From assembly GCF_013390595.1 (NCBI RefSeq), contig NZ_JACAWV010000019.1, positions 1 through 63,125 of the forward strand: a stretch of 63,125 nucleotides of DNA, in the 5' to 3' direction. How positions within the stretch are numbered: position 1 is the first letter of the stretch; every line of letters starts with the position of its first letter. The stretch is from Rhizobium sp. RM. GTDB lineage: Bacteria > Pseudomonadota > Alphaproteobacteria > Rhizobiales > Rhizobiaceae. The notes beneath the pieces are model-generated. The model saw nothing but the letters and a program-made list of their open reading frames with translations, had not been told where the DNA came from and ran no database searches. Made by a program: the position numbers and the translations under genes. Below, piece by piece: positions 46,201-54,970 of the stretch.

Positions 46201-48638
46201 TGGTAGCTGAGCTTGCCGAAGATGGTTCTCTGCGAACCATAGTTGCAGCCGTTATAGGTGAAGCATCCGGGCACGTAATACTTGTCGAACAGGTTGCTGA
46301 CGTTTATCGAGGCGCTCAACCCCTTGGCTTCCGGGAATTTCTTGCCGAAATCATAGCGGAGTGCGAGGTCGACGAGTGTGAATCCCGGCACCTTGAAGGT
46401 GTTGTCGTCATTGCCCCAGGTCTCGCCGATATAGCGCACACCGGCACCAACACTCAGACCTTCCAACGCTTCCTGCTGCAACTCGTAATTCACCCAGAGC
46501 GACGCCGCATGGCGGGGAATACGATAAGGCGTATTTCCGAGCTGACTCGCCGTTTTTGTTTCTGTGATCTCGGCATCCGTATAGGTATAGGCAGCCGCGA
46601 GGCTGATGCCGTTATCAAGATTGGAAACGGCTTCGAACTCCAGACCACGGGCGCGGATTTCACCCGTTTGCAGGGTATAGCGCGGATCAGCCGGGTCGTA
46701 GGTCTGGACGTTCTGGCGTGCGAGATCGAAGGCGCTCAAGGTGAACATGCCATCAAAGCTATCCGGCTGATATTTGACGCCGACTTCCCATTGCTGGGCC
46801 GTTTCGGGAACGAACACATTGCCGACGCTGTCGGTGCCGACGACAGGGTTGAAGGACTCGGAGTAGCTGGCATAGGGCGCAATGCCGCCGTCAAACAGGT
46901 ACGTCAGACCGGCCTTTTTGGTGAAGGCATGATCGTTCTGCTTGGTCAACGTTCCGGAGGTGAGGTTTTCCGTATCGCGCCACGCCCAGTCCTGCCGCAT
47001 ACCGAGTGTCAGAATGAGATTGTCGAGCTTGAGTTGATCCTGAACGTACAGACCTGCCTGGGACGCGTCGATGTCCGACAGTGACTTGGTCGAATAGACG
47101 TTGGTGTTAACCGGCGACCCGTAAACAGGGTTGTAGATATCGATTGCGCTCGCAGTGCCGCGCTGCTCCAGCCAGCGCGATGTGCCCCAGAGATAATCCA
47201 GACCGACGATCGCCTTGTGTTCGATCGGACCGGTGTCGAAATCGAACCGGAAGCGACTGTCGACGGCAATGCCGTCGTTTTCAATGTCACGCAGGTTATA
47301 GGTGCGGTTGAGCAGCCGGTTGCCCACCAGCGCGCCGCTGGCCTGCAGGTACTGGCGATGGTTGGACAGATGCGTGTAGCGAAAATTCTGCTCGAACTTC
47401 ACGGTATCGTTGAAGCGATGTTCGAACTCGTAGCCGACCGCTGTTCGTTCGGATGTTTCATATTCCCAATCCGGTTCACCGAGAAAGCGGCTGAACGGGA
47501 TGTGGCCGTTCGGATTCGGCAAGAGAACGGCGGCGGCCGGAACCTGCGCGTAGAAATCGCCCTCGTTGCGCTGATAGGAGCCGAGAACGGTCAGCTTGGT
47601 GTCTTCATTTGGCGCCCAGGTGATACTCGGCGCAAAGTAGCGGCGATTGTTTTCAACGTAGTCGACCTGCGTATCGGCCTCACGCACCATGCCGACCATG
47701 CGATACATGATGTTTTTGTCTTCCGTCGTGCCGCCAACATCGAAACCGCCTTGATAATGATCGAAGCTGCCGACCGTTGCTTCGACTTCATTGACCGGGT
47801 TTTCTGTCGGCCGTTTGGAGACCACATTGATCAATCCGCCCGGAGCCTGCTGACCATAAAGAACGGAAGAAGGCCCCTTGAGAACCTCGACACGTTCAAG
47901 ACCATACGGTTCGACAGCGAAGAAGCCGAAATAGCCCGGGGTGACGGACCTTAGACCGTCCTGATACATTTCTAGACTGCTCTGCTGGAAACCGCGGAGA
48001 TAGAGCGGATTGTCCATCATTTGCGAGCCGCTCGTTTCCGATCGGACACCTGCGGTATAGCGAAGCGCCTCGTTGACGCTCTGTGCCGCCTGATCCTCGA
48101 TGCGGTCGGCGGTCACAACGGACACCGCCTGTGGCGTTTCGAGGATCGAGATGTCACCCTTCATCGCCGACGAGGCATTTCTTGCCACATAGCCGTCGAC
48201 CGGGCCGAAGGCACTCTCTCCGGATACGACGATCGGCGCAAGGTTCGTGGAGGCGCCCCCTGCATCTGCCGTGCCGGCACCTGCAGGCGAAATGACAATT
48301 GTTCTGGAATTGGTGAAGCGATAGCTCAGGCCGGAACCTGAAAGGATACGCGCGATGGCTGTATCGGCCGACAGGCGCCCGCTGACACCGGGAGACTGTT
48401 TGGCTGTTGCATTCGATGGGACATAGGAGACCTGAATGCCGGACTGGCGACCAAAGGCAGCCAGAGCCTGGTTCAATGGTCCGGGTGCGATTGAGTAGGT
48501 CGTTTCAGCGGTCTGCGCGATGGCAGGTTTTTCCGCTGTCATCGTCACGATTGCCGCAACCGACGACAACAGCAGCGTTACTGCCGAAACTCGACCTCGA
48601 TGCCTGTAATCGACATCCAATTTGCCCCAAAGTCCCAT
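46194..48638 (-). CDS. TonB-dependent siderophore receptor with STN signalling domain
   Basis: The 814-aa outer-membrane receptor has a signal peptide (about 16-41), an STN domain (about 47-117, with APGPLNQALAAFGRQSG), a plug (about 160-270, with VSKRPTENPVNEV) and a beta-barrel ending in aromatic Trp. The STN domain lets ligand binding signal to FecR. The start at 48638 is chosen for GAAGGGG five to six bases before; the upstream reading to 48743 is rejected. It is immediately preceded by fecR and fecI-type genes, so it should be part of a surface-signalling circuit. Siderophore type unproven; hydroxamate suggested by the FhuB/FhuD partners. Confidence 0.93.
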   Translation of the reverse strand: MGLWGKLDVDYRHRGRVSAVTLLLSSVAAIVTMTAEKPAIAQTAETTYSIAPGPLNQALAAFGRQSGIQVSYVPSNATAKQSPGVSGRLSADTAIARILSGSGLSYRFTNSRTIVISPAGAGTADAGGASTNLAPIVVSGESAFGPVDGYVARNASSAMKGDISILETPQAVSVVTADRIEDQAAQSVNEALRYTAGVRSETSGSQMMDNPLYLRGFQQSSLEMYQDGLRSVTPGYFGFFAVEPYGLERVEVLKGPSSVLYGQQAPGGLINVVSKRPTENPVNEVEATVGSFDHYQGGFDVGGTTEDKNIMYRMVGMVREADTQVDYVENNRRYFAPSITWAPNEDTKLTVLGSYQRNEGDFYAQVPAAAVLLPNPNGHIPFSRFLGEPDWEYETSERTAVGYEFEHRFNDTVKFEQNFRYTHLSNHRQYLQASGALVGNRLLNRTYNLRDIENDGIAVDSRFRFDFDTGPIEHKAIVGLDYLWGTSRWLEQRGTASAIDIYNPVYGSPVNTNVYSTKSLSDIDASQAGLYVQDQLKLDNLILTLGMRQDWAWRDTENLTSGTLTKQNDHAFTKKAGLTYLFDGGIAPYASYSESFNPVVGTDSVGNVFVPETAQQWEVGVKYQPDSFDGMFTLSAFDLARQNVQTYDPADPRYTLQTGEIRARGLEFEAVSNLDNGISLAAAYTYTDAEITETKTASQLGNTPYRIPRHAASLWVNYELQQEALEGLSVGAGVRYIGETWGNDDNTFKVPGFTLVDLALRYDFGKKFPEAKGLSASINVSNLFDKYYVPGCFTYNGCNYGSQRTIFGKLSYQW

Positions 48639-48700
48639 AGGTGCCCCTTCAAAATACGCAGTTTCAAGGCGCGATGAAGCTTTTTCATCGTCGCCCCGAT

Positions 48701-48733
48701 AGAGAAAACGGAAGGGGCCGCAAAATTTTCTCT
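48701..48733. promoter_or_regulatory. Inverted repeat in the receptor promoter region
   Basis: AGAGAAAA / TTTTCTCT, an 8-bp perfect repeat with a 17-base spacer, lies 63-95 bases before the receptor start codon and just past the fecR stop. It may mark the FecI-type sigma promoter or an iron-regulator site. The assignment is tentative. Confidence 0.4.
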
Positions 48734-48749
48734 TTTTTCTCAAGTTTTT

Positions 48750-49712
48750 TTAGAAGGCCGAAATTATGGTGAGATAAGGGGTCAATTCCCTGACCTTGCC
48801 GCCATAGGGCTGGACCACGGCTTCGAGCGCCAGATGCGGGTTTCTGAGGTCATAGACACCGCTGACCGGCTGGGTTCCCAGGCCCGGGTCCGCAATAAGA
48901 ACCCGGCCACGTTTCCAACGGGCGATCCTTGTCACAACGGTGGCGATCTTCTCTTTTTCGACAACGATCATGCCGTCACGCCAACTGCCAATCTGGCCGA
49001 CATCGCGTGTGCCGGTGGAGACCGTTCCGTCAGATGTCGAAAGGCTAAGCCAGTCTCCGGCATTCAAGGTCATGGCTGGCCGTTTGATCTCTGGCGGCAG
49101 GTCGGCCCGAACAATCCCGTGGCTCACCGAAAGATTGAGCTGGCCGCCGTCTTCGCTGATATCGAAGGCGGTGCCGAGTGCCGTGGCGATCATGGTGTCC
49201 ATCTGAACGGCAAATGGACGTGCGCTGTCTCTGGCGACTTCAAAAAATGCCATGCCCTGGATCAGTTCGACATCGCGTCGTGTGCTGTTGATGCGGGAGG
49301 CTATGGCACTGTCTGGCCCAAGCGTCGCAATGCTGCCATCGGCAAGTTCCACGCGTTTGATTTCCGCAGTCGAAGTGATGACATCGGCGCGCGCCTGAAG
49401 GATCAGACCGGGAGCGGAATAGCCAGCGGCGATCAGTGCTCCAGCGCCGACGAGACCACCGACGACAAGGGTGCGACGCGACATCGAATAGGCATGGCTG
49501 CGTTCCGCTCGACGTTTGTCTGTCAGAAGCTTGCCTGTCATGCCGTGAATTTCGAGCGCCTCTGCAAAAATCTGGCGATGCAGATCGCTGCGACCCAGCC
49601 AACGGGTCGCAACGTCAAGCGCCACCGGATTGTCCGGATCGCTCTTGATACGGATCAGTATATCCACCGCTTCTTCGAACAGCCGATCTTCGTCGGTTGC
49701 ATCATCACTCAA
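48750..49712 (-). CDS. FecR-family anti-sigma/regulator protein
   Basis: The 320-aa product has an N-terminal cytoplasmic helical region (about 1-75, DUF4880-like), one membrane segment preceded by a twin-arginine-like SRRTLVVGGLVGAGAL (79-95), and a FecR domain. The late STN-interacting part resembles LALEAVVQPYGGKV. It keeps the sigma factor inactive until the receptor signals. The start is TTG with AAGGA nine bases before. The twin-arginine motif agrees with reports that FecR proteins use the Tat pathway. Confidence 0.9.
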   Translation of the reverse strand: MSDDATDEDRLFEEAVDILIRIKSDPDNPVALDVATRWLGRSDLHRQIFAEALEIHGMTGKLLTDKRRAERSHAYSMSRRTLVVGGLVGAGALIAAGYSAPGLILQARADVITSTAEIKRVELADGSIATLGPDSAIASRINSTRRDVELIQGMAFFEVARDSARPFAVQMDTMIATALGTAFDISEDGGQLNLSVSHGIVRADLPPEIKRPAMTLNAGDWLSLSTSDGTVSTGTRDVGQIGSWRDGMIVVEKEKIATVVTRIARWKRGRVLIADPGLGTQPVSGVYDLRNPHLALEAVVQPYGGKVRELTPYLTIISAF

Positions 49713-49809
49713 CGACGTTTTTCCTTTGGTCAGCGCTTCGACACGATCGTTTCTTTACATGAGGGATAACGAACGGGAAGGCGGAATTTTCTCTGTCTGG
49801 GGACGAACG

Positions 49810-50307
49810 TCACACATCCTTCAGTCGTGTGCGGACGTGGCGATAGGCTTCCCGAATGAGCGACCAGGTTCTGGTCGTCGACAGGCCGATTTTCTCTGCG
49901 ACTTCGGCGATGGTCATTTCTTCGAGCCGATAGAGTTCAAACGCCCGGCGTGTTCGCTCGGGTAACTCTGCAAGCGCCTGATCGGAAAGCGCCAGCCGCT
50001 GTTTGTCGTAGACGATCGTTTCCGCGGACGGCTTCGGATCGGCAACGGCCTGAACCGTCACCTCCGACACATGACTGAAGGGGGAGCTGCTTTCACGCCT
50101 GCCATGATCGATCAAAAGGTTTCGGGCGATCCGGAAGAGATAGGCTCGGGGATTGTGCTCCTGGCCCGTCGGCTTTGCCGTCATCAACCGCACAAAACTG
50201 TCCTGTGTCAGATCAGCGGCAGAATCATCCGTCATGCCGCGATTGCGCAGAAAACTCCTCAGCTCCTTTGCATGGCGGCCAAACAGGTCGTGAACATCCC
50301 ACGCCAT
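49810..50307 (-). CDS. ECF RNA polymerase sigma factor (FecI-type)
   Basis: The 165-aa ECF sigma has region 2 (about 10-75, with DLTQDSFVRLMT and NPRAYLFRIARNLLIDH) and region 4 (about 105-160, with LPERTRRAFELYRLEEMTIAEVAEKIGLS). It should recognise the receptor promoter once FecR releases it. The ATG at 50307 has no strong ribosome-binding site. It is the first gene of the fecI-fecR-receptor-fhuD-fhuB series. Confidence 0.93.
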   Translation of the reverse strand: MAWDVHDLFGRHAKELRSFLRNRGMTDDSAADLTQDSFVRLMTAKPTGQEHNPRAYLFRIARNLLIDHGRRESSSPFSHVSEVTVQAVADPKPSAETIVYDKQRLALSDQALAELPERTRRAFELYRLEEMTIAEVAEKIGLSTTRTWSLIREAYRHVRTRLKDV

Positions 50308-50481
50308 CAGAGCGGTTCAATCGATGCGGGTTTTGAGATTGCGCCTGGATACATAACGAGGTTCGAGCACAGCGGAAGATTGGCAAGCTATAGCCTGACC
50401 GCGTCCTCAAAACTAGTGGAAAACTGTCATATTTAAAGCGCCCGCGTCATGCGGCTTTCGCTGATGATGCGGGCTGACGTT

Positions 50482-50877
50482 TCAGCCGAGATACTGGGCG
50501 TCCGTCACATGCTCGAGCCAGTCGACGACCTTTCCGTCAACATGCTCCTGGATGGCGATATGTGTCATGGCGGTTTCCGGCGAGGCACCGTGCCAGTGTT
50601 TTTCACCAGGTTCGAACCAGACCACATCGCCGGGATGGATCTCCATGATCGGGCCGCCCTCGCGTTGCACACGCCCGCGCCCTGATGTCACCAGCAATGT
50701 CTGGCCGAGAGGATGAGTATGCCACGCGGTTCTTGCACCGGGTTCGAAGGTCACCGAAGCCGAAGCGGCGCGGCGCGCATCGTTTGCCGAAAACAAAGGG
50801 TCGACGCGAACATTTCCCGTAAACCAGTCCGACGGACCCTTTGCCGACGGCTGCGAACCACTTTTGGTGATAATCAT
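50482..50877 (-). CDS. Cupin-domain protein
   Basis: The 131-aa single cupin has motif one as [24 protein letters not shown] and motif two as [16 protein letters not shown], including the metal-binding His/His/Glu/His set. Small cupins of this type bind metals and range from isomerases to dioxygenases; related ones accompany carboxymuconolactone decarboxylases or quercetinase-like roles. GGAAG lies four bases before the ATG. A far longer minus-strand open frame running to 52812 is rejected because it lies opposite accC-like coding sequence. Confidence 0.85.
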   Translation of the reverse strand: MIITKSGSQPSAKGPSDWFTGNVRVDPLFSANDARRAASASVTFEPGARTAWHTHPLGQTLLVTSGRGRVQREGGPIMEIHPGDVVWFEPGEKHWHGASPETAMTHIAIQEHVDGKVVDWLEHVTDAQYLG

Positions 50878-51049
50878 TGTGCTTCCTTCCTCAGAGAATC
50901 TGCCCGTTGATGCAGCAAGAGGCGACTGCCGGTCCATTGAAACTTCGTCTGACCCCATCAACCCGCTGCCTATGTTACCACAATGGCCTGTGATGGCTGC
51001 TGCTCGAAATGGGGCGCAGCATCGACGCAGCCCAAATGTGGACCGAGGA

Positions 51050-51484
51050 ATGGACCTTTCAAAGATAGAAACACTCATCGAATTCGTCGGCCGGTCCAGC
51101 ATTACCGAACTGACGGTCACCGAGAAGGACACCACTGTCCGGATTTTCCGAGAAAGGTCGACAAATGCTTTGTCGTCGACGGCTGAGAGCGTCGCCGCTG
51201 TCGAGCAACCCGCGCAAGCCACCGTGCCTGAAGACAAGCCTTCAACAGGCGGGTTTGCAGTCAACGCTCCCATCTTTGGTGTCCTGCATATTGCTCCGGC
51301 TCCCAATGATCCGCCTTTCGTTGCCGTCGGCGATGAGGTTGTCGAAGGGCAGACACTTTTTATCATCGAAGCGATGAAGGTTTTCAACAAGATTGCCGCG
51401 CCGCGCGCTGGCTGCATCACGCGTCTGACGGACGTGAACGGTGCGGAGGTCGAGGCTGGTGACATGCTTGCGGAGATCGCGTGA
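51050..51484 (+). CDS. Biotin carboxyl carrier protein (AccB-like)
   Basis: The 144-aa product has an AccB-type N-terminal helix ([14 protein letters not shown]), a Ser/Ala/Pro linker, and a biotinyl domain (about 70-144) carrying [10 protein letters not shown], with the biotin-accepting Lys110. GAGGA directly precedes the ATG at 51050, and a GTG at 51038 is also possible. It is joined to the biotin carboxylase by a TGATG overlap. No AccA/AccD gene is near, so it serves a separate carboxylase, probably with the PxpB/PxpC-type subunits. Confidence 0.88.
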   Translation: MDLSKIETLIEFVGRSSITELTVTEKDTTVRIFRERSTNALSSTAESVAAVEQPAQATVPEDKPSTGGFAVNAPIFGVLHIAPAPNDPPFVAVGDEVVEGQTLFIIEAMKVFNKIAAPRAGCITRLTDVNGAEVEAGDMLAEIA

Positions 51485-52851
51485 TGCAGCCGCAACAACG
51501 TTTCGACAAGGTTCTGATCGCCAATCGCGGCGAGATTGCTCTGCGCGTGGTGCGCGCCTGCCGTGACATGGGCTTGAAGACGGTCGTTGTCTGCTCGGAA
51601 GCTGACCGGAATGCCGCCTATACCCGAAGCGCCGACGAAGCGATCTGCATTGGTCCGGCGCCTGCCCCGAAAAGTTACCTGAACCAGAATGCCATTTTGC
51701 TCGCGGCACGTCTTTCTGGCGCCGGTGCCGTTCATCCAGGCTATGGTTTCCTCTCGGAAAACGCTCGGTTCTCCGCTTCCGTCGACGAGGCGGGGCTGAC
51801 GTTCATCGGGCCGGATGCCACCGCGATCGCCACGATGGGCGACAAGATCGCCGCCAAGAGCGCCATGGTTGCTGCCGGTGTGCCCTGCGTTCCAGGTCCC
51901 GACAGTGAACTTCCCGCTGAGCCGGAGGCGATCCGCGCCATCGCGTCGGAGATCGGCTATCCGATCATCGTCAAGGCTGCCGGTGGTGGCGGTGGGCGCG
52001 GCATGCGGGTCGTGCTTGAAGAGGCTGATCTGCTGGAAGCGGTGACATTGACCCGCGAAGAAGCCCGCAAGGCTTTTGGAACGCCGGCGCTCTACATGGA
52101 GAAATTCCTCCAGCATCCGCGTCATATTGAAATTCAGGTGCTGTGCGACACGCATGGAAATGCTGTCTGGCTTGGTCACCGCGATTGCTCCATGCAACGG
52201 CGCCACCAGAAGGTTGTCGAAGAGGCGCCGGCGCCGGGCATTTCGGATGCGCTGATTGGTCCCGTCGGAGAAGCATGCGTCAAGGCCTGCCAGCAGATCG
52301 GCTATCGCGGTGTTGGCACCTTCGAGTTTCTTTATGAAGATGGCGCGTTCTATTTCATCGAAATGAACACGCGTCTGCAGGTCGAGCATCCCGTGACCGA
52401 GGAAACCAGCGGTGTCGATATCGTCCAGCAGCAGATCCGTGTTGCGCAGGGCGAAGAGTTGCCGATGAACCAGAACGACGTGGCCTGCCAGGGGCACGCC
52501 ATCGAATGCCGTATCAATGCCGAAGACCCGGCCACCTTCATGCCGTCGGCCGGCGTCATTGCCGCGCTCGAACTGCCGACAGGCGAAGGCGTTCGTGTCG
52601 ATACGCATGTCGAAGCCGGTTACAGGGTCTCTCCCTATTACGACTCCTTGATCGCCAAGCTTATCGTGCACGGGCGTGATCGGGCTGAGGCCATGGCCCG
52701 CACCCGCGCCGCGCTCGCCGCCTTCAAGCTGGACGGCATCGCGACCAATCTGCCGCTGTTGCGGGAGTTGTTTGAAGACCCGGCTTTTGAAGAGGGCCAA
52801 ACGGACATCCATTATCTCGAAAAATGGCTGAAGACGCGGGGGCGCGCATGA
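51484..52851 (+). CDS. Biotin carboxylase (AccC-like)
   Basis: The 455-aa ATP-grasp enzyme has an N-terminal [18 protein letters not shown], the ATP loop [27 protein letters not shown], and the catalytic [13 protein letters not shown] and [10 protein letters not shown] blocks. It carboxylates biotin on the carrier with bicarbonate and ATP. The length is near the family norm of about 450. It overlaps both neighbours. Whether it feeds acetyl-CoA or an amide/lactam carboxylation cannot be read from sequence; the neighbourhood favours the second. Confidence 0.92.
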   Translation: MQPQQRFDKVLIANRGEIALRVVRACRDMGLKTVVVCSEADRNAAYTRSADEAICIGPAPAPKSYLNQNAILLAARLSGAGAVHPGYGFLSENARFSASVDEAGLTFIGPDATAIATMGDKIAAKSAMVAAGVPCVPGPDSELPAEPEAIRAIASEIGYPIIVKAAGGGGGRGMRVVLEEADLLEAVTLTREEARKAFGTPALYMEKFLQHPRHIEIQVLCDTHGNAVWLGHRDCSMQRRHQKVVEEAPAPGISDALIGPVGEACVKACQQIGYRGVGTFEFLYEDGAFYFIEMNTRLQVEHPVTEETSGVDIVQQQIRVAQGEELPMNQNDVACQGHAIECRINAEDPATFMPSAGVIAALELPTGEGVRVDTHVEAGYRVSPYYDSLIAKLIVHGRDRAEAMARTRAALAAFKLDGIATNLPLLRELFEDPAFEEGQTDIHYLEKWLKTRGRA

Positions 52852-53258
52852 GCAAGGTTGATTTCACCGATCCCGCGATCATCGAAAGGCTGACACTCGT
52901 TCTTGCAGCCGCCGGTGTCGATGGTATCGAGATCACCCGCCGGGACCAGACCGTGCGGATCGTTGTGGCCGGATCTGCGGGAAGATCCGCGCGTGATATC
53001 AGCGCCAGCAAGTCGGAGACCGCGTCTGCCGCGATCTTCAAGGCGCCGATGGCGGGAGTGTTCTGGCCATCAGATCTTTCGCGCGCGCCAACGCAGGGCA
53101 GTTCTGCGAATGACAATCTGGTGGGCTTCCTCCGTGTCGGACCAGTTCTGTTGCCGGTGAAAGCCGGGACCTCGAAACGCCTTCGCCGCCATCTCGTTGA
53201 ACCCGGAACGGTCGTCGGCTTCGGCGACCCGATTGCAGAAGTCGAGCCAGAAGCATGA
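52848..53258 (+). CDS. Degenerate biotin carrier-like protein lacking the biotin lysine
   Basis: The 136-aa product has an AccB-like N terminus ([22 protein letters not shown]) and a biotinyl-domain frame: APMAGVFWP at 67-75 and a closing [17 protein letters not shown]. The segment that should carry EAMKM is replaced by [14 protein letters not shown], so no biotin can be attached in the normal way. It overlaps the biotin carboxylase as ATGA and the PxpB gene likewise. It looks like a maintained structural or regulatory paralogue, not debris. Confidence 0.75.
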   Translation: MSKVDFTDPAIIERLTLVLAAAGVDGIEITRRDQTVRIVVAGSAGRSARDISASKSETASAAIFKAPMAGVFWPSDLSRAPTQGSSANDNLVGFLRVGPVLLPVKAGTSKRLRRHLVEPGTVVGFGDPIAEVEPEA

Positions 53259-53962
53259 ACGCCTCGATTGCCAAAATCCTAGCCCCTTTGGAGGTCTTTT
53301 CACAGGACCGCAATGGGGCGCGCGTGTCGCCGATTGGCTCCCGCGCTTTCCTTCTTGAAGCCACGGGCGATTTCGATCTTGCCTCGCAGCGGCGGATCTG
53401 GGCTTTGTCCAAGGTCGTCGAAACCTGGAGCGAAACCCAGGAAATTGTGCCGGGCATGACCAATCTCCTCGTTGTGCTCAAGGCCACGCCCGATGCCCCG
53501 GAGGCTCTGGCACTGCGTCTTCTGGAAGCCTGGGATCAGGCCGAGAGCATCGATCTTGCCGGAAGAACGATCGAAATCGCAGTGACCTATGGCGGTGATC
53601 ACGCCACCGATCTTGCCGCGCTTTGCGACCGATCAGGATTGTCAGACCGCGAAGTGGTGCGCATTCACTACGAAGGGACCTACCGGGTGTTTGCACTCGG
53701 AAGTGCGCCGGGGTTCGGTTACCTGCACGGTCTTGATCCGCGTATCTACATGCCGCGAAAGACCGTTCCTTCACTCAACATGGCAAGAGGCTGCGTCACC
53801 ATAGGCGGCATGCAGACCGGTGTTGCAGTCCTGACGGGCCCGAATGGCTGGAATTCAATCGGCTTTGCCGAATTGCAGATGTTTGATCCAATGTCGGATA
53901 CGCCTGCCATCATGGCGCCGGGTGATACGGTGCGTTTCGTGCCAGCGAGCATAGAGCTATGA
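53255..53962 (+). CDS. pxpB: 5-oxoprolinase subunit B-like (KipI / allophanate hydrolase subunit 1 family)
   Basis: The 235-aa product has the AHS1 core with IEIAVTYGGDHATDL, the diagnostic LGSAPGFGYLHGLDPRI, and VTIGGMQTGV near residue 180. In the Pxp system subunits B and C with A hydrolyse 5-oxoproline to glutamate with ATP. In urea amidolyase the same domains form the carboxyltransferase half. Its location directly after biotin carboxylase and carrier genes supports either reading. ATGA overlaps on both sides. Confidence 0.85.
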   Translation: MNASIAKILAPLEVFSQDRNGARVSPIGSRAFLLEATGDFDLASQRRIWALSKVVETWSETQEIVPGMTNLLVVLKATPDAPEALALRLLEAWDQAESIDLAGRTIEIAVTYGGDHATDLAALCDRSGLSDREVVRIHYEGTYRVFALGSAPGFGYLHGLDPRIYMPRKTVPSLNMARGCVTIGGMQTGVAVLTGPNGWNSIGFAELQMFDPMSDTPAIMAPGDTVRFVPASIEL

Positions 53963-54954
53963 TAGAGATCATCCACACGGGACCGTTCAATACGGTACAG
54001 GACCTTGGTCGCCCCGGTTTCCGAAATATCGGTGTTACCACCAGCGGCGCAATGGATACGCTGGCCTTGAAGGTTGGAAACAGTCTGATCGGCAATGACG
54101 CAGGCGCTGCCGCGCTCGAGATTCAGACCTATCCCTTCAAGCTGCGGTTTTCGAAGCCGACCGCGTTTGTTGTCACCGGTGCCGACTGCGGCGCATCGCT
54201 TGATGGCGCAGCCATTCAATCTTGCTGCGCTTTGCCGGTGCAAGCTGGACAGGTTCTGGAGCTGGGCCAACCCCGCACCGGCACCCGCGCCTATATCTGC
54301 GTTGCCGGCGGCATTGATGTCGCAACTGTCATGGGATCGCGCAGTACGTCGCTGCGCGGTGCCTTCGGCGGTAACGACGGCCGTTTCCTCGCGGTCGGCG
54401 ATACATTGCGCGTCGATGAGGTTTCCGAACCACTGAATTTTCCGGCAGCGGGCGTCGCCTTTGTCGATCCGGTCTATGCGCTGGCGGATGCTTTTCCGGC
54501 AGCGGAAGATGGTGTGCTTTCGGTTCGTGCCATTCCGGCCGGTGAACATGCGCTTTTCGGCGATGATGCCGAGCGTTTCTGGTCGCAGACCTGGAAAATC
54601 TCAACCCAGAGCGACAGAACTGGTTATCGACTGATGGGCGATGCCATCAAGCCGACAACACCGGTGGAAATGCGCTCGCATGGTGTTGTTTCCGGCGTTG
54701 TGCAGGTCCCGCCGAGCGGTGAGCCAATCATCCAGATGGCTGACGCCAACACGGCAGGTGGTTATCCCAAGATTGCTGGCGTTATCGAGGCCGACCTGTG
54801 GCGACTTGGCCAGGCGCGCATCGGCAGCCGGTTGCGGTTTGTCCGCGTGACGCACCAGCAAGCGGCTGAGGTCGAAAAGTCGGTCGCAGCATTCATTGCC
54901 GATGTCCGCAGAACCTCGCGCATGGTTTGCCAGGCGCTTGCCGTGATCAACTGA
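53959..54954 (+). CDS. pxpC: 5-oxoprolinase subunit C-like (KipA / biotin-dependent carboxyltransferase family)
   Basis: The 331-aa product opens IEIIHTGPFNTVQDLGRPGFRNIGV with TSGAMD, the AHS2 hallmark. It goes on through RAIPAGEHALFGDDAERFW and a mid region with SDRTGYRLMG, ending with a basic helical tail. It pairs with PxpB. In fused urea amidolyases it is part of the carboxyltransferase. It starts in a 4-bp overlap with pxpB and precedes pxpA by 16 bases. Confidence 0.88.
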   Translation: MIEIIHTGPFNTVQDLGRPGFRNIGVTTSGAMDTLALKVGNSLIGNDAGAAALEIQTYPFKLRFSKPTAFVVTGADCGASLDGAAIQSCCALPVQAGQVLELGQPRTGTRAYICVAGGIDVATVMGSRSTSLRGAFGGNDGRFLAVGDTLRVDEVSEPLNFPAAGVAFVDPVYALADAFPAAEDGVLSVRAIPAGEHALFGDDAERFWSQTWKISTQSDRTGYRLMGDAIKPTTPVEMRSHGVVSGVVQVPPSGEPIIQMADANTAGGYPKIAGVIEADLWRLGQARIGSRLRFVRVTHQQAAEVEKSVAAFIADVRRTSRMVCQALAVIN

Positions 54955-54970
54955 CGCGAAGGAGGGACGA

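Noticed and set aside
50482..52812. Very long minus-strand open frame opposite the biotin carboxylase
   Set aside because: It is antisense to accC-like coding sequence with clear motifs. Only its last 131 codons (the cupin) have family features and a good start.
51050..52851. Housekeeping acetyl-CoA carboxylase accBC
   Set aside because: AccA/AccD are absent and the genes overlap with Pxp-type genes through a degenerate carrier, so a separate enzyme is more likely.
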